From positions 2,260,407 through 2,324,406 of the forward strand of contig VWZF01002968.1 of assembly GCA_013396755.1 (NCBI GenBank): a stretch of DNA of 64,000 bases, in the 5' to 3' direction. Origin of the DNA: Sclerurus mexicanus (Eukaryota; Chordata; Aves; Passeriformes; Furnariidae). Shown here one piece after another: positions 47,402 through 58,035 of this stretch. The notes below the pieces were generated by a model. That model was not told where the DNA came from. It did no database searches and was given only the letters and a program-made list of their open reading frames with translations. The number at the start of each line of letters is the position of its first letter. Position 1 is the first letter of the stretch. The position numbers were made by a program, and so were the translations under genes.

Positions 47402-47509
47402 CTAAAGAACAAATGAAATCCAAACATCGTAAACATTATGGCTAGATAACCCACAATTCCTGTTGCATGTCTCAGTTTATAGATCATGCGGAACCATTTG
47501 TAGACCAAC
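47402..47509 (-). pseudogene. RNF175: RNF175 exon (transmembrane), intact
   Basis: Acceptor TCCATAG and donor GTACGT bound 108 bases in the expected phase. They read LVYKWFRMIYKLRHATG then IVGYLAIMFTMFGFHLFF, a transmembrane segment very close to other vertebrates. Taken alone it would pass as a functional exon. Its good state beside ruined neighbours suggests recent loss or chance. Confidence 0.9.
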
Positions 47510-48385
47510 CTATGGACAGGAAAAAAGAAAGACTGCTCAAGAACTTGTGTATTTTGCAGAGTGGCACAAAATTCTGCATGTGTAGCCTCCACTGAAGTAT
47601 TTGTATAAATTCAATAGAAATTTTACATTTCTGTATTTTTCCCTTTCTAAAGGTCAATCGAATATATAATACAGGAAAAAGTACAGGAAAAAACACCTAT
47701 CAAACCCATTTTGTTTTGCTTCAGTCTTCACAAGAATGGTAATTGTGAACAGATTGCTAACATTATTAAAACCAATAGTTTGTAATTGTGGAGGAGGGAG
47801 TCACAGAACAGAACAGGACAAGAACAAGTAAAAAAAACGGAGGTAAATTAGATATAGTCAAATCTCTATATTTATCTAAAGCACTTAAAATTTAGCAGAA
47901 GCAATCTCTGCACCATTAATAATTGTCTTTGTGAGCTCAGGGTGGAGAGGCAGAGTTTCAGAATCCTGGAGAAGGAAGAATACAGATATTTCTTTAGTGA
48001 TGCAGAGGGAGCTCCAAGGAATAAATTCAGACTATTTGGTATATATATATGAAATTGAGCTCTGTAGGCTCATTAACACCTGGGATGACTGCTGATGGTG
48101 AGAGTCTGCAGAATGAAAAAAAAAGATGAAAAAAAGATGGAATGAATTCAAAGTTTCACTTAAGTCTTTTCCATTTGCATGTTATATTTGATAAACATAT
48201 AATTAGAGGAACTTATTCATACTGTAGTTGGAAGATTTCTTCAAATTCAAGAGTTAATAGCCTTTTTTGTAATTTGTTTCAGGGAAATTCTTATTTGCTC
48301 ATTTCCTTTCCTTTAAATACTAAAAACTTTAAAAACTAAAAATATCACAAAACAAGGAAAAAAACACCAGCAGAAAAGGACATAC

Positions 48386-48533
48386 TGTGGTGTTCTTCCC
48401 AAAAGAGGCTTATGGGTTGCTCTGAAAGTGATGTAATAACTGAGAGCATTTCTCACAGCGACGGGGATCTCCACCAGTAAAGGCTGATGGTGCAATAAAG
48501 AGAAACAACTCACATCTTCAGCAGTGTGACTAA
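48386..48533 (-). pseudogene. RNF175: RNF175 exon with two stops and a 7-base deletion
   Basis: Acceptor GCCAACAG and donor GTATGT are present. The frame reads LVTLLKM*VVSLYCTISLYWW, then RSPSL*EMLSVITS, and shifts to YITFRATHKPLLGRTP. Both stops are TGA where tryptophan is expected. The exon is 148 bases where the family's 51 codons plus 2 bases give 155, matching a 7-base loss, probably between two ACATC repeats. Confidence 0.92.
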
Positions 48534-51500
48534 CTGTTGGCAAAATTGAGACAGTCATTTCAAAGTAATGGCATCCTATGGTTCATTTGGCATGGTTAGG
48601 TTTGATTAACAGATTGCCAAACTGTAAAACTCAGACATAAAATGTTACAGCATCTAACACAGGAGAGCCTTTGACTCTAGAATGTTAGTCTGCCTTCCAC
48701 CGTGTAAATAATTAGTAAACCCTATGTAGTAAATGGTTATGAGACTGAGCTACAACTCATCAGACCCCTTATATCCTACTCTTATAAAACTAAATTGTCT
48801 GTTGATAGAATTAAGGGTACTGGAGAAAACATTCAAGTTTGTTTTGAACCTCAAATTACATATGGTGACAACAGGGCTAAAGCTTTGGAGCAAGTTTTCT
48901 GAAACTGGTGGAGGCCATTTGTCCTTTGAGCTGCTCTTACGAACTTTCAGAAGCATATTTGGCTGCACTGCTTTGGGATGCTGCTCGGGTACACAACCAC
49001 ACTACTGAAGGATTTTCTTAACAACTCTTTCTTCAGCACAAAATGCTGTGGCTTAGACTTTTGAACCCTCTTTTCCTAAATGAAATTATATCAAACTCAT
49101 TATATATATCATCACTTGAGTTGCTGACAGTGATGAAATATTGTACTTCTTTTCCAGTAAGCAAATATTTGACACTTACTGAAGAGTAAAAGTCCTGCAA
49201 TGTCCGTGCTCTCTGTGATCACATTAATAAACCATGGATCTGGGATTGTGGAAGCCTGATGATGACAAAGATAATGCAAGACTGACTTTAGTATGTGTCT
49301 GTAGAATTAACTCCTACATCTTTACAGACAGGTTACTAAAAATAAAAAAAAACACCAAACCTCCAAAGGAGATGGGTTTAAAATTTATGTCTGGTTTGGT
49401 GCAGGGGGATTTTTTAAAAGCAAACAAAAACCACAATTCACATAGAGTAAAAGGCTATTTCTATGAAAGATTAATCTCTTTCCTTAATCAAAAAAGTAGA
49501 GTTCTGAAAGAATGTGTGTTACTGCCTGTCAGACTTAACACAGTTTTGCCACAGATTTCAACTGAAGGAGGACTCAGTTCTTCTTCTTCTCTTAAGAAAA
49601 AAAGAGAAACTCTTAAAAAAAATCCCCCGAGCCTCCAGAAAGCATGCAACTATTGGGCAATGTAAGTTTAAATAAATTGTAGAAGATAAATACCTGTGGA
49701 AGATGATAACACAGCATCATTCGATCACTGGTAAGCATTTCTACACCCTGTAGCCCTGAATTTAGGGGGACCACGCTCTGCTGTCTGTGACCATGAAAGG
49801 GACAGAGCTCTTTCCATGCCATGAAGCCCTTCTGGCCTGCCACAGGTCAGTGGCCTCTACACATCCCTGAATATGAAGTCTGAGGTCTCCAGCCTTCACC
49901 AGAGGCCACCAAAGGCTCCTTGTTGCCTCCCTGCCTTGCTATTGTCCAACATGATCCTCTCCACTTTGCTTATGTACCGTGGGTTGCTTTTTTTTCCAGT
50001 AGACTGAAAGTGAAGTCTGAATTTAGAAAAAAATAAAGCCAAAACTGAATGGGTGCACATATTCAGTAACGTGGGTACTTTCTAATATGTACCTTTAACA
50101 GAACTTTGTTACCATGTTAGCTGTAAAATGAAATGATAATGAATTAAAAAATGATAGCGTAACCTCTTGTATGATGCTGTTACGAGATCAATTGGTATTT
50201 ATTATTTGCAGCAATTGTTTCAACTTTCCTTATTGATTTTTATGTCTTCCAGATTGTTAATTTTACTACTATTGGCCTCCACATGAAATGCATGAGTATT
50301 TTGTCATGTAAAGGAGAACAAAGATAGGAATCGAGTCATACAGATGCAAAGCCCAGTATTGATTTATTATTAATACTGGAAGGTCACCATCTGGACAATT
50401 CCATAAAATAATACATCTGCATTGCTGCTAAGTGGGAGCTTTAACATCTGGATCATATTATTCCAAATTTTCCTCATCCACCCATCATAGCAAGAGGAAT
50501 TTCCTGACAAATTAGATTGCTGCCCAAAGGTAAAATGTTTTTCTCATTACCGTACTTTAAATGAGCTCAAAAAAAGCTAAAAGTGAAGTCAGCATCAGTG
50601 TCATAGACAACTTTCCCATTTTCTAATTATGCAGATTAAACAGGTCATACAAGCACCAACTGAAAAACATCCATTTGTCCTCTGCTTCCCACAGTCTGAG
50701 AAAGTAAGAATGCCTATCACCAGCTAATTCAGTAGAAGAGCATTGTCCCACTACCCCTTCCATCATACAGCATATGGTGAAAACTGTATACATAAAGAAC
50801 TGTGTAATAATTAGATTTATTGTAAGAGATTGACCTTACCAGAACTTGTTAACTTGGCAACACAAGCTAACTAACTCCCTAAAAATCTAGTTTCTTTTGA
50901 TGTAGGCATATTCAAATACTCAAAAAGTTATGCATTGAAGAAATAATAAATCAGGCTGTTTGGTTTTTTAAGGTTTAGTTAATATATTTATATTTGACAG
51001 TACGTTGAAAATTGGCAGAAATTTCTACGTTAACTAAATCAACCAACCTCATTTCAAGATTTGCCTCATTACTTAGGTACAGAAATCAATGCTGTCATAA
51101 CTATGCTGCTTCATTTTTCAACTACATTCCCAAGTAAGTTCTTATTCCACAACTTCCACATGATAAAAGTTATATAATCAGTAAAATGAGCAATCACCTG
51201 TGGTACCAGAAGTAAGGCTTTTGCTTTTGATCTACCTTTCTATCTTAGATATTTAAGATGCCTATTATGCCAGGGGAGAACAGCTTTTTTTCACATATAT
51301 CGTATTTATTTAATTTTCACCAATGGACAGCTTCCAATGGCAAGAAAATCGCATTACAAGAATCAGCTGAACACCTGACAGTCAGAATTTCCTTTGGGAA
51401 AATACCAAGTCAGAGTACTAATAAGCTTTTTCCTTCCTTCCCCATTTGATATGCTAGACTCCTGCCTTTATGTTGAGAAAAATGGATAGGATAGCCTAGG

Positions 51501-54500
51501 ACAGGATAGAACATTTTTTCAAGGATGGTAATTCTCTGGCTACTATTCGTTGTTGCCACTTCACATCCCAGAGTATGTAATACAGTTGCAAGCATATAAT
51601 TGCCTGCACCTCATTAAGTGCAAAATTTATGATTGAAGGGGAGAAATGAGAGCATTATTTGGACACAGATGCAAACCACTGAAAATATTTTACAAAGTGA
51701 ATTAGCAGGACACAGCAGACTCCATGCTTGTTTTGAAAAATCTCAAATAGCAGTAACAAAATTCTCAAAAGCAACTGTGAAACAATCCTTTTCCTTATCA
51801 TATGGAAGTTAACCCCAAACTGTCAGAATGACCTCCTCATCTTTTTTTTTTTTTTTCTTTTTTTTCTGTTTTTTTTTTTTTTTTTTTTTTTGTTTTTTTT
51901 TCCCCCTTGTAAAAAATGAGATTGTACAACCNTTTCTTTCCCCTCCTCTGTGCTAAGCTTACATCCATGTTACTTTATATGTGGCCATCTGGTGAAGGGC
52001 AATCCCTTCCCTCTTGCCAAAATTATCCACAGCTGAGCCTTGGTTGCTTTGCTGCAACCTTTTTTTTTCTCCTCTTTTTTTCCTGCTCTGGCCTCTTTGA
52101 AATAGGAGCCTTCCCCAGCATGCCTTTTTTTTTTAGGAGATGTTTTACATTCTCGATAAGCCTGGATAAGGCTCTTTTGGAAGGTACAGACTGTTGCTGT
52201 TTCTCTTGCATCTAGTAAGTAGTTGCTGCTTTGTATTTTTTGTTCTTTTTGAGAAAGCTAATGAATGCCCTTTCCATTTAGGGCTGATTTTATGCTCCCT
52301 TTGACCTTCATTTCCTTTTTCTTTCAAAAAGAAACCAAGCTAGTCTTTTTTTTACATGTTTGCAAAGCACTTTGAAGGGGAGGGTGGGAGTCAATCATTG
52401 CAATTCTTTGCTTTACTTCTACTAACAGGACTGCAATTCTCTCTGGGCTCTTACTATGTCTGAGAATAGCAGGACTACCCAGAGCAGGGATGTGTATACA
52501 GGTGAAGACCCACCATGACCTCAAAGAATCAGACAGAAAAGTTTGCCAGCTGTTGCTGCTGTCCAAGCCATGATATGCAAAGGAGGGCTGGTTACTTGCT
52601 TTGTTGGCTCTTGGGACAGAAAATGAAAAAGAAAGCAGTTTTTGATCAAAGAAAAGGAGCCTTTTCTTTATCCCTCCCATTGAAAATAGAGTGTTCTACC
52701 TCTTAATCTGATTCACTTTTCTTCTGCTCCTAAAGATGCAAGCATGTTGTCACAGGCAGAAGAAAGCATTTGGTTTCTTCTCTTTCAGTATTAGACACTG
52801 TTGCATGTAACCTACATGTGAACTTTATAAGCACAAACCAAGTAGTCAAAAGCTGGATGGCAAGTAAAAGAAATGTATAAGCAAGCAAAAGTAGAGGGCT
52901 GTTTTCTCTTTAGTGAGTATGTGTCATTTTTTAAATTTTGACTTATTTAAATGTTTCCTATGAAATCAAACAAGAATTACATGCACATGAATGCAAGCAT
53001 AATAACTGCCACCTGGAAGAACTGTAATGCAGAAGTCTAGACCTGCCTGTGCTTAGGGGAGCAGTATATTTTTATTTTTTTTTCCTGTTTGTTTTCATCT
53101 CAAATGGACAATTTCCTGTATGCATTAACTAAGTTGCTTAAGTCCTAAATGCAACCATCTTTACGTTTTTTGCTCCTGAATCAGAAAGTTTCCTTATCTG
53201 ATGCAAAAATGTATACTAGTTATTTTTCATTTATCTCATTAATCTTTCAACTCTGTTTCTTAATGTTTGTCCTATTTGCTAGTCTTTGAAATACAGTGGG
53301 TCAGTTTTTGACAGTTACTACACTGGTAGAAATTTGTAACTTTAGCATTGCTATATGACATGTTTTTAAAGAAAGCAAGCTCATGCAAGGAGATCAACAG
53401 TATGTTAGAAAACTATATGAAAGTATCTGGACATGAAATGTAAGGGCAGTTACTACTTAACACACAAACTTGGAAGTAGTTTTGGTTACAAATACTCTAA
53501 CGTGGAATAAATGCAGTAAACCATGTATTGGGAGAGACTCGCTGTGAGCAGTGTTGGCTAATGTAAAGTAACTTCATATATAGATGGATGGTAGGTGTGA
53601 GAAGACATTACTCCCCCGGCTAAATAGACCGTGAAGCAGAACTGCTAAAACTCAGTACAAAGTGATCTTCATCTTCTGGTGTTACTATTTTTACTGAAAG
53701 AGGCTCTGCTTCAGTTCCTTTTTTACTGGGGAAGGAGCCTTTGCTGCTGTCATGCAGCTACATGCTGAAAATTGAGGTCCTGACGTGTTTCTGGTGCAGA
53801 TACTTTGTTTTAAAATGCACTGCAAAAACACAAAACCCATCATAAAGTCTTATAAAAGTGTTGTGATGGTTATAGTTTTACCAGATCCTTCCTAAATTAG
53901 ACTCAAGATGTTTAAAGGTATATTTTTTCCATGTTGCCTATGTCACCTTGTTAGTGTGACTGGCTCTTGTAAACTAATTGTTGGGAATGAAGCTTCAATT
54001 GCTGAAGACTGAGGTACACGACTAATAGGACCACAAGAACTAAAAGCTGTAGGCATTTTTTCTTTTGACAGTGATTAATTCTTTGTAGTACGTATTAACC
54101 AACTTTAAGTACTGTTAAGGAGGATAATGCCAAGGCAACACAGTGTGCATGCTTTTTAGAATCCCACAGGCTTTCCCAGGCAAACAGGGACCTTCCCACT
54201 ATGCATAGTTTGAGCTGGAGGGTGTTTCAGCACTGATATGATGCCAGTTTTTTGCAAAATATTTTCAATGGAAAACAAAGACATGGACAGCCTGAATGAC
54301 TTCAGTGTTGTTTTCTGTATTCTAAATGTCTGTCAAAATCAGCAAGGCAAAAATTCGTAGGAAAATAATACTTGAAAAACTCTGAACTGAGATGCTAACA
54401 TGAGCATAAAATGATTAAATCATACAGCAGGCGGATCTAGAAGAGAAGTTAAAGAGAACATATTGCTAAAGTAGAATTGTGTAGGATTATACAATATGTT

Positions 54501-55660
54501 CTCAGGTATTGTGTGTGCTCAGGTTTAGGAGTATGAGTTAGTGACATGAAGCTAAAATCCTCAATGAGCTGCACTATCCATGACTTCATTAGATACTTCA
54601 CCTGTATATGTATCTTGCCATGATGAACACTTTGTCACTGTTCCTACCTCTGTAAAGTATATCTGAAGAGCCTCTTTCACAATCTCTGCATTGCAATTTT
54701 ATGTCACTGTAAAAATCCACTGACAGTAAAGCTGTCGTAGATCAGGCTAGTTTTATATCCTGTATTAAAACAATGTCTGTAAATTGATTTATGCTTTAGA
54801 GTTTAGCAGACCTGTCAAATCAGGGAGTAAGATGCTTCAGAATCTGAAGAGCAATTGCCAAGAGACAAAGTATTGATCATGAAAGTTACTGATGTCACTG
54901 TTATTATGAAGTTCAGTTACCAAAAACTGCACTTCAATCTACAGATGGCTTAGGACACTAATCAGCTGATGAAGATCAAAGAAGTTTCTTGTGTGCTTAA
55001 AATTCTGCCTGTTTGTAATAGCTGTGTAATACCCCTTACTTGTTTAACATTTCCTTAATACTCACAAAAATATTGCTTTTTAAGGACTGGTCCTTTTTTT
55101 TTTTTTTTTTTTAGCTATTGAATAGAGATGTCGGGGTGGAGAACATGCTACTCTAGTTTGCTCAGGTTTGCAGATAAGTCTGTGGTAGAGAGAAGTGAGC
55201 TGAAGCACTATAAGCCCTAGGTTTAGCACCTTAAACACAAAACAAGCTTTCTCTCTAATTAGGCATGTGTATGAGTAACGTGATGAATAGGGACCTTCAA
55301 TTCTTCCAGTAAGCTCTCTGTAGCAATACTTCATCTAGATAAGGGTAGTGATTTTGTTCTCCTACCTAGTCCATTATTAGACAGTTGTTTGAAAACTCTT
55401 TCCATAAAAGCTTTAACCCACTAAAGACTGACAACAGCATCAGTATGCATCCAGAGAAAATAAAATTTGTTTTTTCCTTCCAGTATCAAAGCTGTTCTCC
55501 ACCTGACCAAAAGCCACGGCTTGCTGCCTTCCACAGAGGCTCAGTTGTCTTGCTAGATGCAAACCCTGAAGGCAGTGTCATGACTCCCAACCGTAACCAG
55601 TGAAAAATGTTGCCTTAGCCATTGCAGCTCCCAGACTGCTCTTTCTGTCAAGCTATTCTT
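48534..55660 (-). other. Large RNF175 intron
   Basis: About 7.1 kb with no exon or LINE recognised. It includes a long poly(T) block at 51843-51902, near an N at 51932, and simple T runs. Open frames here are short and unconserved. Confidence 0.6.
51843..51902. repeat. Poly(T) low-complexity tract
   Basis: Nearly 60 bases of T broken only by single C or G residues, followed by a C run. The N at 51932 just after suggests poor sequence quality. Read on the minus strand it is poly(A) and could be the tail of an unrecognised retroposon. Confidence 0.85.
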
Positions 55661-55786
55661 GTTGTAGGACCAACAGTGGCTTTGCTTCCACCAAACAAGC
55701 ACAATCTGGGCAACAGCCAAGGCTGCAATGACAGCAAGAACCACCTCCATGTGCAATGACTCACAGAGATGGTGCTTTGCATGGAC
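55661..55786 (-). pseudogene. RNF175: RNF175 exon (first transmembrane), donor lost
   Basis: A T-rich acceptor ending CTGGCAG precedes 42 codons including VHAKHHLCESLHMEV and AVAQIVLVWWKQ, ending SYN, as in RNF175/RNF121. The base pair following SYN is AA where GT is required (AAC|AAGAAT). No good donor follows nearby. Confidence 0.85.
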
Positions 55787-56949
55787 CTGCCAGTGTTGCA
55801 ATTTGAAATGAAAATATCCATGCTATCAAAAAAGAAAAAAAAAGTATAGATTAATTTGTTATACCTAGGTGACAGTAGCCCTATGCATAAGATACTTTCA
55901 GAGGAAATAGGTTAGTGTTGTTATATATGAAGATATAAGGCAAGAAACTAGTTGAGACTACTTGGTTTTTATAGCTGGAACTATTATCTTGAAAAATGAA
56001 ATTTAAAGTAAGAGAAAAAGAGTTCTCTTTTTTTTCCTTTTTTTTTCCTAGTAATGCAGTCCTGAACATAAATACAGCCACAAATACATAGAGCCTATGA
56101 ATTTCAAGCAGATATTTTATAATCACAGACCTGAAACCAGCATGATCTTTTAGTCCAAGGTAAATGCAAACTCAGAAGAGGGCTTAAGCCCCTGTTTCTG
56201 CTTCCTTGCCTAGAAAATAAGCATTGTAGCTGGTATTTGTCTTCCTTCTAGCTTTAATAAAACTTTCCTTGAACACTTAAGGAAGGAGGGGATTGTCTTA
56301 GAACTGTAAATCCGTCCCCATCACATCTAAAGTTGAGTGAGCTTCTGTGTTAGATCAGAGGCATATGTCCTTGTAGTAAGAATCTTGCTCTTCATCTGAA
56401 CTTGGCTCAAATTAACCTGGATGTTAAATTTCCTCTGACCTGGAGCTTTCTGGGCATATGTTTCAGGACCTCCTGGCTTATAGATCTGTGTAAGCACTGA
56501 GTGCGCCCCAACAGCACCCTGGAATGAAGCTAAAGAGGCAGACGGGCACTGTCTCCCTTCCCCTTCCATGCTCTGATCCGTGTGGGGAGAAACCCCATGT
56601 GCATGGCTGGAAGGGAGACGCAGCTTGTTCTGTTTGATGCCTGCCCTGGATCATTTGCAGATCAAGACCCTGTGCCATGGTGGCTGATGGGCAGTAGCTA
56701 CTTTGTTCAGATGCAGCCAATGTTAAGCAGCTGGGACCCAGATTTGAGCAATGAACTATGCAAAACCCTGAAGCCATTCTTTGCTCCTAGTACTTGCTAT
56801 CCCATGTTAGCCAAATTTTGAATCCAAATAAAACTTCTGACTTTGCAGAAATCTGGATATAGGTTTTAAACAGGTGGCTCTTTCCCATTCCTTCTTCGGG
56901 AGCAAAAGCACCACAGTAGCCACGCTTTTTTCCATCTAGAAAGAAATGC

Positions 56950-57180
56950 CTAGGCGGTGGGTGCCGATGTTGCAACGGTGAGCGGGTACCGATACCAATG
57001 CCGAACACCTCTTTTCCCAGCTTTGTGCAGGTCCCACAGAATCCCACACCTTCTCTGCCGACAGAGTGCTTGGGCTCAGCATCTCGGAGCAGCCCGTCCG
57101 TGTCCCTCTGGCCGCAATCAAGGGTGCCCCCTTACGGGGAGCGCGCCGGGCGCGCTGGCGAGGCTAGCCCGGCACTGGAG
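56950..57180 (-). promoter_or_regulatory. CpG-dense remnant of the RNF175 promoter and first exon
   Basis: The stretch 57055-57190 carries roughly fifteen CpGs, including a GGAGCGCGCCGGGCGCGC run at about 57139, in otherwise CpG-poor DNA. On the minus strand 57082-57009 reads MLSPSTLSAEKVWDSVG, resembling the RNF175 N-terminus (LSAE..W), and a weak GTGTTC donor follows. Its phase does not fit the next exon, so either the donor differs or the exon is shifted. Confidence 0.55.
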
Positions 57181-57839
57181 ACAGCGTGGTTAGGATAATA
57201 ACTAATTAAGTGACTAGAAGGTAAGGCAGTAACAGGGAGATAACAAACTATTCCTCAGGCGTTACAGTGATGGTTAAAGGATCATTTCTTTATTAGACTT
57301 GCAAGGGCAGGAAGCACCTAAAGGAAAGCATTGTACTATAACAGTAATCTCTGTAATGATCACTGTAAAGCTATTCATTTTTCTGAGGAACCATTTAAAC
57401 TGATATAACAAAAACTCCAGTAAAGTTTTTCAAGAAAAGAAAATTCTTTACTAACTATGCTTCAGTGAACAAAATGTTAATTGTTTCTGGTATTGCTAGA
57501 AGTGTACAATTCATTTAACAAAACATTTGCAAGCAATATGTAAATTAACTTACTTCCATTGTTCCTCTGCTGATAATAAATCATTTTCCTGAAACAAATT
57601 ATAACTTCACATGGAACAATAGCCAAACAGTTTTCTTCTCTTAACCCTGACCACCCCTTCAGTCCTGTGGGTTGCTGGATGTGTCACTAAATTCCCTCCA
57701 CATCTCTTGCCTGGAAACTGCTTAGAAACTTGCAGGTACACCAAGAATAGCAGTCATGCAATTTCAACAGCGGTGATGTATGATAGGTACAGCTCATGAA
57801 TTTCTTCAGGGAGACTGCCCAACAGGGATGGTGGTGTAT

Positions 57840-58035
57840 TCTAGAGACTTACAGTTATAGGATAACTTCAGTCAAAAGGGACCTGGGCATTATCTGGACC
57901 AACCTCCAGTGCAAAACAGAGTGAAGGACATCAGGTTGCTCAGGGCTCAGTCCAGCTAAATTATTAATATTTACACAGATGGGTATTCACTGCCTCTCTG
58001 GGCCTCCTGTGGCAGCAAATTCTCTTTTTTCTTCA
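57840..58035 (-). mobile_element. Eroded CR1 3' end, antisense
   Basis: The + strand carries AAAAGGGACCTGGGCATTATC, cut here to its core AGGGACCTGGGCATTATC, then CCAACCTCCAGTGCAAA and CAGGTTGCTCAGGGC. This is the pattern seen at antisense CR1 3' ends (GGACCTCTGGAGGTCATCTGG and CCAACC blocks). It is short and diverged, hence old. Confidence 0.65.

Larger units (their letters stand above)
44081..57082 (-). pseudogene. RNF175: RNF175, unitary pseudogene
   Basis: Remnants of RING finger protein 175, a multi-pass membrane E3 ubiquitin ligase related to RNF121, lie in the expected order on the minus strand: about 57009-57082 (exon 1, tentative), 55661-55786, 48386-48533, 47402-47509, 45776-45874 and 44081-44289. 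Synteny (TLR2 then RNF175, tail to tail) agrees. Splice sites and introns persist, so it is a decayed gene in place and not a retrocopy. Lesions: no GT after 55661; two TGA codons replacing tryptophans at 48510-48512 and 48453-48455; a 7-base deletion in the same exon; frameshift and net deletion in 45776-45874; TAG, deletions and loss of RING cysteines in 44081-44289. Only 47402-47509 is undamaged. Independent lesions in most exons make sequencing error very unlikely. Transcription of a non-coding remnant is possible. Confidence 0.9.

Noticed and set aside
47362..47592. RNF175 as a working gene, from the clean exon here
   Set aside because: Neighbouring exons carry stops, frameshifts and lost zinc ligands.
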